A stretch of DNA of 18,043 bases from NCBI GenBank assembly GCA_964017145.1, contig CAXHKQ010000332.1:1-18043 (forward strand), given 5' to 3'. Of this stretch, positions 17,101 through 18,043 are shown piece after piece. Every line of letters begins with the position of its first letter. Within the stretch, counting starts at the first letter, position 1. The notes beneath the pieces were generated by a model. The model saw only the letters and a list, made by a program, of their open reading frames with translations. It did no database searches and was not told where the DNA came from. This DNA comes from Agrocybe praecox. Its lineage: Eukaryota; Basidiomycota; Agaricomycetes; Agaricales; Agrocybaceae. The position numbers and the translations under genes are program-made.

Positions 17101-17935
17101 CTGGCGGCCTCGCACGGCGGCTGGCAGGCAATGTGCGCGCTGCGTGTTCTGGAGGGCCTGTGCCAGGGCGTCATCTTTCCGTCGTCGCACTCGCTGCTGT
17201 CGCGCTGGGCGCCCGTGCTGGAGCGCGGCCAGATGACCACGTACTGCTACAGCGGCTCGCAGTTCGGCACCGTGCTAATGCTGAGCGTCAGCGGTGTACT
17301 GGCCTCGTCGGCGCTCGGCTGGCCGAGCGTCTTCTATCTGCCCGGACTGCTGGGCTGCGCCTGGTCGGCGCTGTGGTTCTGCTGCGGTTCGAATTCGCCG
17401 GCGGAACACGCCAGTATTTCGGCGGAGGAGCGGGCGTTCATTGAGGGCGGTGAGAGGTCGGCGACGACCAGCACCAATAATGGCAAGGCCGATTTGGACG
17501 AAGGGTCGACGACAACGAAACCCCACGAAGCGCCACACTCCGTGGGGCGCCATGCTGACGTCGGTGCCGTTCATCTCGTTGATTGTGGTGCATGCGGCGC
17601 AGAACTGGGGCTACTGGACGCTGCTAACCAAGATCCCTGTGTACATGAAGTACATCCTGCGGATGGACATCAAGCAGAACGCGCTACTGTCGGCGCTGCC
17701 GTATCTGGTCAACGTGTTCATGTGCTTTGCGTTCAGTTGGCTGGCCGACTTGCTGATTCGGCGCGAGTGGGTGCCGCTGCGGCACAGCCGGAAGCTGTTC
17801 AATTCAATTGGGCATTGGGTGCCAATGGTGGCGCTGGTTGCTCTGGGGTATGTGTCGGCGGATCAGGCGTGGCTGGCGGTGCTGCTGCTGGTGGTGGCTG
17901 TCGGTACGAATGCGGCCACGTATTTGGGATTCCAG
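11141..17935 (+). CDS. SLC17-family (MFS) anion/phosphate cotransporter, 5' part, several alternative first exons, gene runs off the window
   Basis: The common exon 16799-17935 opens DDRWGVRHFQAFLLF and continues LAYAKRVNLTVGIVAM, FFWGYVFTQVPAGQLAERFG, RVLEGLCQGVIFPSSHSLLSRW and YSGSQFGTVLMLSVSG. This is the SLC17 pattern: TM1 RVNL, the cytoplasmic GxLAxxxG loop, and the GxxxG-rich TM4-TM5. After a linker it resumes in the next frame with TPWGAMLTSVPF, NWGYWTLLTKIPVYMKYIL and YVSADQAWLAVLL, ending ATYLGFQ at donor GTGAGT (17936). SLC17 proteins are 12-TM Na+- or H+-coupled organic-anion or phosphate transporters of plasma or vesicle membranes. Candidate first exons, all phase 1 onto acceptor 16798: 11141-11174, 12144-12177, 12709-12778, 14784-14811, 15392-15419 and 16646-16715. 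The last TM helices lie beyond 18043. Substrate cannot be told from sequence. The frameshift at 17521-17524 leaves it uncertain whether this copy is intact. Confidence 0.72.
11175..12143. other. Transporter intron interval, nothing firm
   Basis: AT-rich sequence with scattered open frames on both strands that lack splice context or recognisable protein. No RNA gene or strong repeat was seen. Confidence 0.4.
12090..12116. repeat. (CA)n microsatellite
   Basis: Alternating AC run, interrupted once near 12107. Related low-complexity tracts follow: a CAG/CGG-rich run at about 12196-12224 and a (TG)n run at about 12362-12376. Confidence 0.8.
12144..12177 (+). CDS. Candidate transporter first exon 1b (Arg-rich)
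   Basis: ATG, then seven Arg codons and IAQ, then G|GTAACT. The phase (1) fits the common acceptor, giving ...IAQ-D-DRWG. The sequence is simple CGG repeat in a low-complexity stretch, so the fit may be chance. Confidence 0.25.
12248..12285 (+). promoter_or_regulatory. TATA box and initiator for transporter first exon 1c
   Basis: TATAAAA at 12248-12254 with a CCAGTTT initiator-like word whose A is at 12281, 33 nt downstream. It predicts a leader of about 430 nt to the ATG at 12709. Confidence 0.45.
12709..12778 (+). CDS. Transporter first exon 1c
   Basis: ATG in context AAAAAAATGG, 23 codons plus one base, ending CAC A|GTAAGTG. The peptide MVTKTWRISDYVIKNAV then DKKIH joins as N-DRWGVRH. 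The excellent donor, correct phase and upstream TATA support it. A decayed copy of this exon and its donor lies about 900 bp downstream. Confidence 0.6.
12779..13629. other. AT-rich interval between exon 1c and its decayed copy
   Basis: After the duplicated part ends near 12890, the sequence from about 12890 to 13625 becomes strongly AT-rich with A/T homopolymers and no supported ORF. It starts with ACTACCCGACAAAAGTC, which looks like the edge of an inserted element, but I found no matching inverted end. Confidence 0.4.
13630..13790 (+). pseudogene. Decayed duplicate of transporter first exon 1c
   Basis: ATCGGAGTATGTGACC, AGCCGATAAAAAAATACAC and a GTAAGTA donor at 13676 parallel the exon at 12709-12778 and its donor at 12779 (offset 897). 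Downstream identity continues (ACAGCAACGGAA, then TCTCGAAATCCAATGCAC). The copy has an in-frame TAG and no aligned ATG, so it is a relic. Confidence 0.65.
13791..14639. other. Interval between the decayed exon copy and the duplicated promoters
   Basis: Mixed CpG-rich sequence with overlapping open frames on both strands. None has recognisable protein or a phase-compatible donor. It may contain promoter or leader for exon 1d, but no TATA was recognised. Confidence 0.35.
14640..14945 (+). repeat. Tandem duplication unit 1 (promoter/first exon 1d)
   Basis: This unit is similar throughout to 15235-15595. Shared blocks include GCATCCAAG.AGACAGAAAG, TTGGAATATTTCA, the exon ATGGTGCG.AATCGACG, and intron sequence TTGAATCG and TTCAAGTTAT. 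The exon starts are 608 bp apart. Confidence 0.7.
14784..14811 (+). CDS. Transporter first exon 1d
   Basis: ATG GTG CGG ... GAT G|GTAAAT encodes MVRNRRFED plus one base. Joined to 16799 it reads FED-D-DRWGVRH. Preservation of coding sequence, phase and donor in a duplicated copy argues that it is used. Confidence 0.6.
15193..15230 (+). promoter_or_regulatory. TATA box of transporter first exon 1e
   Basis: TATAAA at 15193-15198 in AATCTATAAACTCGT; start expected near 15224. The same 15-mer core recurs at 16581-16595. Confidence 0.45.
15235..15595 (+). repeat. Tandem duplication unit 2 (first exon 1e)
   Basis: Second copy of the unit at 14640-14945, diverged mostly outside the 28-nt coding exon, where only one silent difference is visible (CGG versus CGA). 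Confidence 0.7.
15392..15419 (+). CDS. Transporter first exon 1e
   Basis: Encodes the same MVRNRRFED peptide as 14784-14811 with the same G|GTAAAT donor. It has its own TATA at 15193. Confidence 0.6.
15598..16210. mobile_element. Second MITE-like element, related to the intron-1 element
   Basis: The left end TATAGAGTAAATCGAACACT and the right end (reverse complement contains CAATCGGACACTTT, 16182-16195) share the box AATCGRACACTTT in opposite orientation. The left end resembles the element at 877-1367 in TAGAGTA...CGTAAAACA...CGTTGA. The interior is AT-rich without ORF. A CCTGGATCCGCCACTG tract at about 16105-16125 looks like an older, unrelated transposon end. Boundaries are approximate. 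Confidence 0.5.
16211..16511. other. Interval before the third promoter copy, nothing distinctive
   Basis: AT-rich sequence without supported ORF, repeat or RNA gene. Confidence 0.35.
16512..16620 (+). promoter_or_regulatory. Third copy of the duplicated core promoter
   Basis: GCGCGTGT.TA.GCTC.TCGAATCTATAAACTCGTACCG parallels 15170-15210. TATAAA at 16585-16590 predicts a start near 16615, about 30 nt before the ATG at 16646. Confidence 0.5.
16646..16715 (+). CDS. Candidate transporter first exon 1f
   Basis: ATG at 16646 opens MCCRFRLCHRRRRNGYTPID and reaches GAC C|GTATTC in phase 1, joining as DDSD-H-DRWGVRH over an 83-nt intron. The donor is weak. Support comes from the duplicated TATA just upstream and from the phase. 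Confidence 0.35.
17521..17524 (+). other. Apparent +1 frameshift in the transporter exon (CCCC run)
   Basis: Frame 16801 is transporter-like to ISAEERAFIEGG and the linker STTTK. The next transporter-like segment (TPWGAMLTSVPF) is in the frame one base later. Reading the C4 run as C3 joins TTTKP to TKRHTPWG smoothly. No intron of plausible size fixes the frame. It may be an assembly error, a polymorphism or a real lesion. Confidence 0.6.
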
Positions 17936-18043
17936 GTGAGTGAGAGACGAGTGGGTGGGTTTGATGTACAGGGGAATATTGTGGGACGAAAATTCTTTTT
18001 TTTCGGTGTATACATTATCATTCAGCTCAGGTGATGATATATG

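Noticed and set aside
17451..17472. Mini-intron (GTGAGA...CCAG) that would repair the transporter frame
   Set aside because: It would be only 22 nt, below any plausible spliceosomal intron length. A one-base change in the CCCC run explains the data more simply.
1..18043. CRISPR array, tRNA, rRNA or prokaryotic operon
   Set aside because: No regularly spaced direct repeats, no cloverleaf with conserved TTC box seen, and the spliced gene structure is eukaryotic.

Overview
The window reads as arthropod nuclear DNA, most likely insect and possibly a fly or mosquito. Coding segments are CpG-rich and GC-rich at third positions. They are split by short introns (mostly 60-110 nt) with GTRAGT donors and CAG/TAG acceptors, in AT-rich surroundings. 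AATAAA signals and TCAGT-type initiators are present, and one gene carries an arginine-kinase-like (invertebrate phosphagen kinase) domain. Species assignment is inference. All exon models were built by eye from open frames, splice motifs and phase agreement; no alignment or search was run.

Region 1 (about 600-8025, + strand) holds a 14-exon gene whose modelled exons sum to 3879 nt, an exact open frame of 1292 codons. Its product has two copies of an ankyrin-bearing module separated by a long acidic linker. It ends in a complete-looking phosphagen (arginine) kinase fold that has lost the catalytic Cys, the catalytic Glu and two nucleotide-binding Arg, so it is a probable pseudokinase. Intron 1 carries a MITE-like element with 17-bp perfect terminal inverted repeats. 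Intron 4 carries a nested palindrome and a small unexplained ORF.

Region 2 (about 8060-10090, + strand) holds a second gene of about 394 codons with an N-terminal DPY-30-type docking motif followed by ankyrin repeats related to those of region 1. It may be a separate gene with a tiny first exon, or alternative 3' exons of the region 1 gene: the exon 13 donor is in the right phase for both.

Region 3 (10134-10981, - strand) holds a small two-exon gene for a secreted Ala/Val/Lys-rich protein with a textbook TATA and initiator. Its poly(A) signal lies within 20 nt of the best candidate signal of region 2, so the two genes converge.

Region 4 (about 10970-18043, + strand) is the 5' part of an SLC17/MFS transporter gene that runs off the right edge. 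One large exon (16799-17935) encodes most of the transmembrane core and carries an apparent +1 frameshift at a C4 run. Upstream lie up to six candidate alternative first exons. Three are well supported, and all six end in phase 1 and so fit the common acceptor. Two are tandem duplicates, a third duplicated core promoter sits just upstream of the common exon, and a decayed first-exon copy lies between. The array shares its left edge with the divergent region 3 gene across one TATATATA box.

The two points most worth following are the ankyrin / DPY-30 / dead-arginine-kinase pair and the transporter's array of duplicated first exons. Ankyrin, DPY-30 and phosphagen-kinase parts together hint at a cilium or sperm-flagellum scaffold, but that is inference only.
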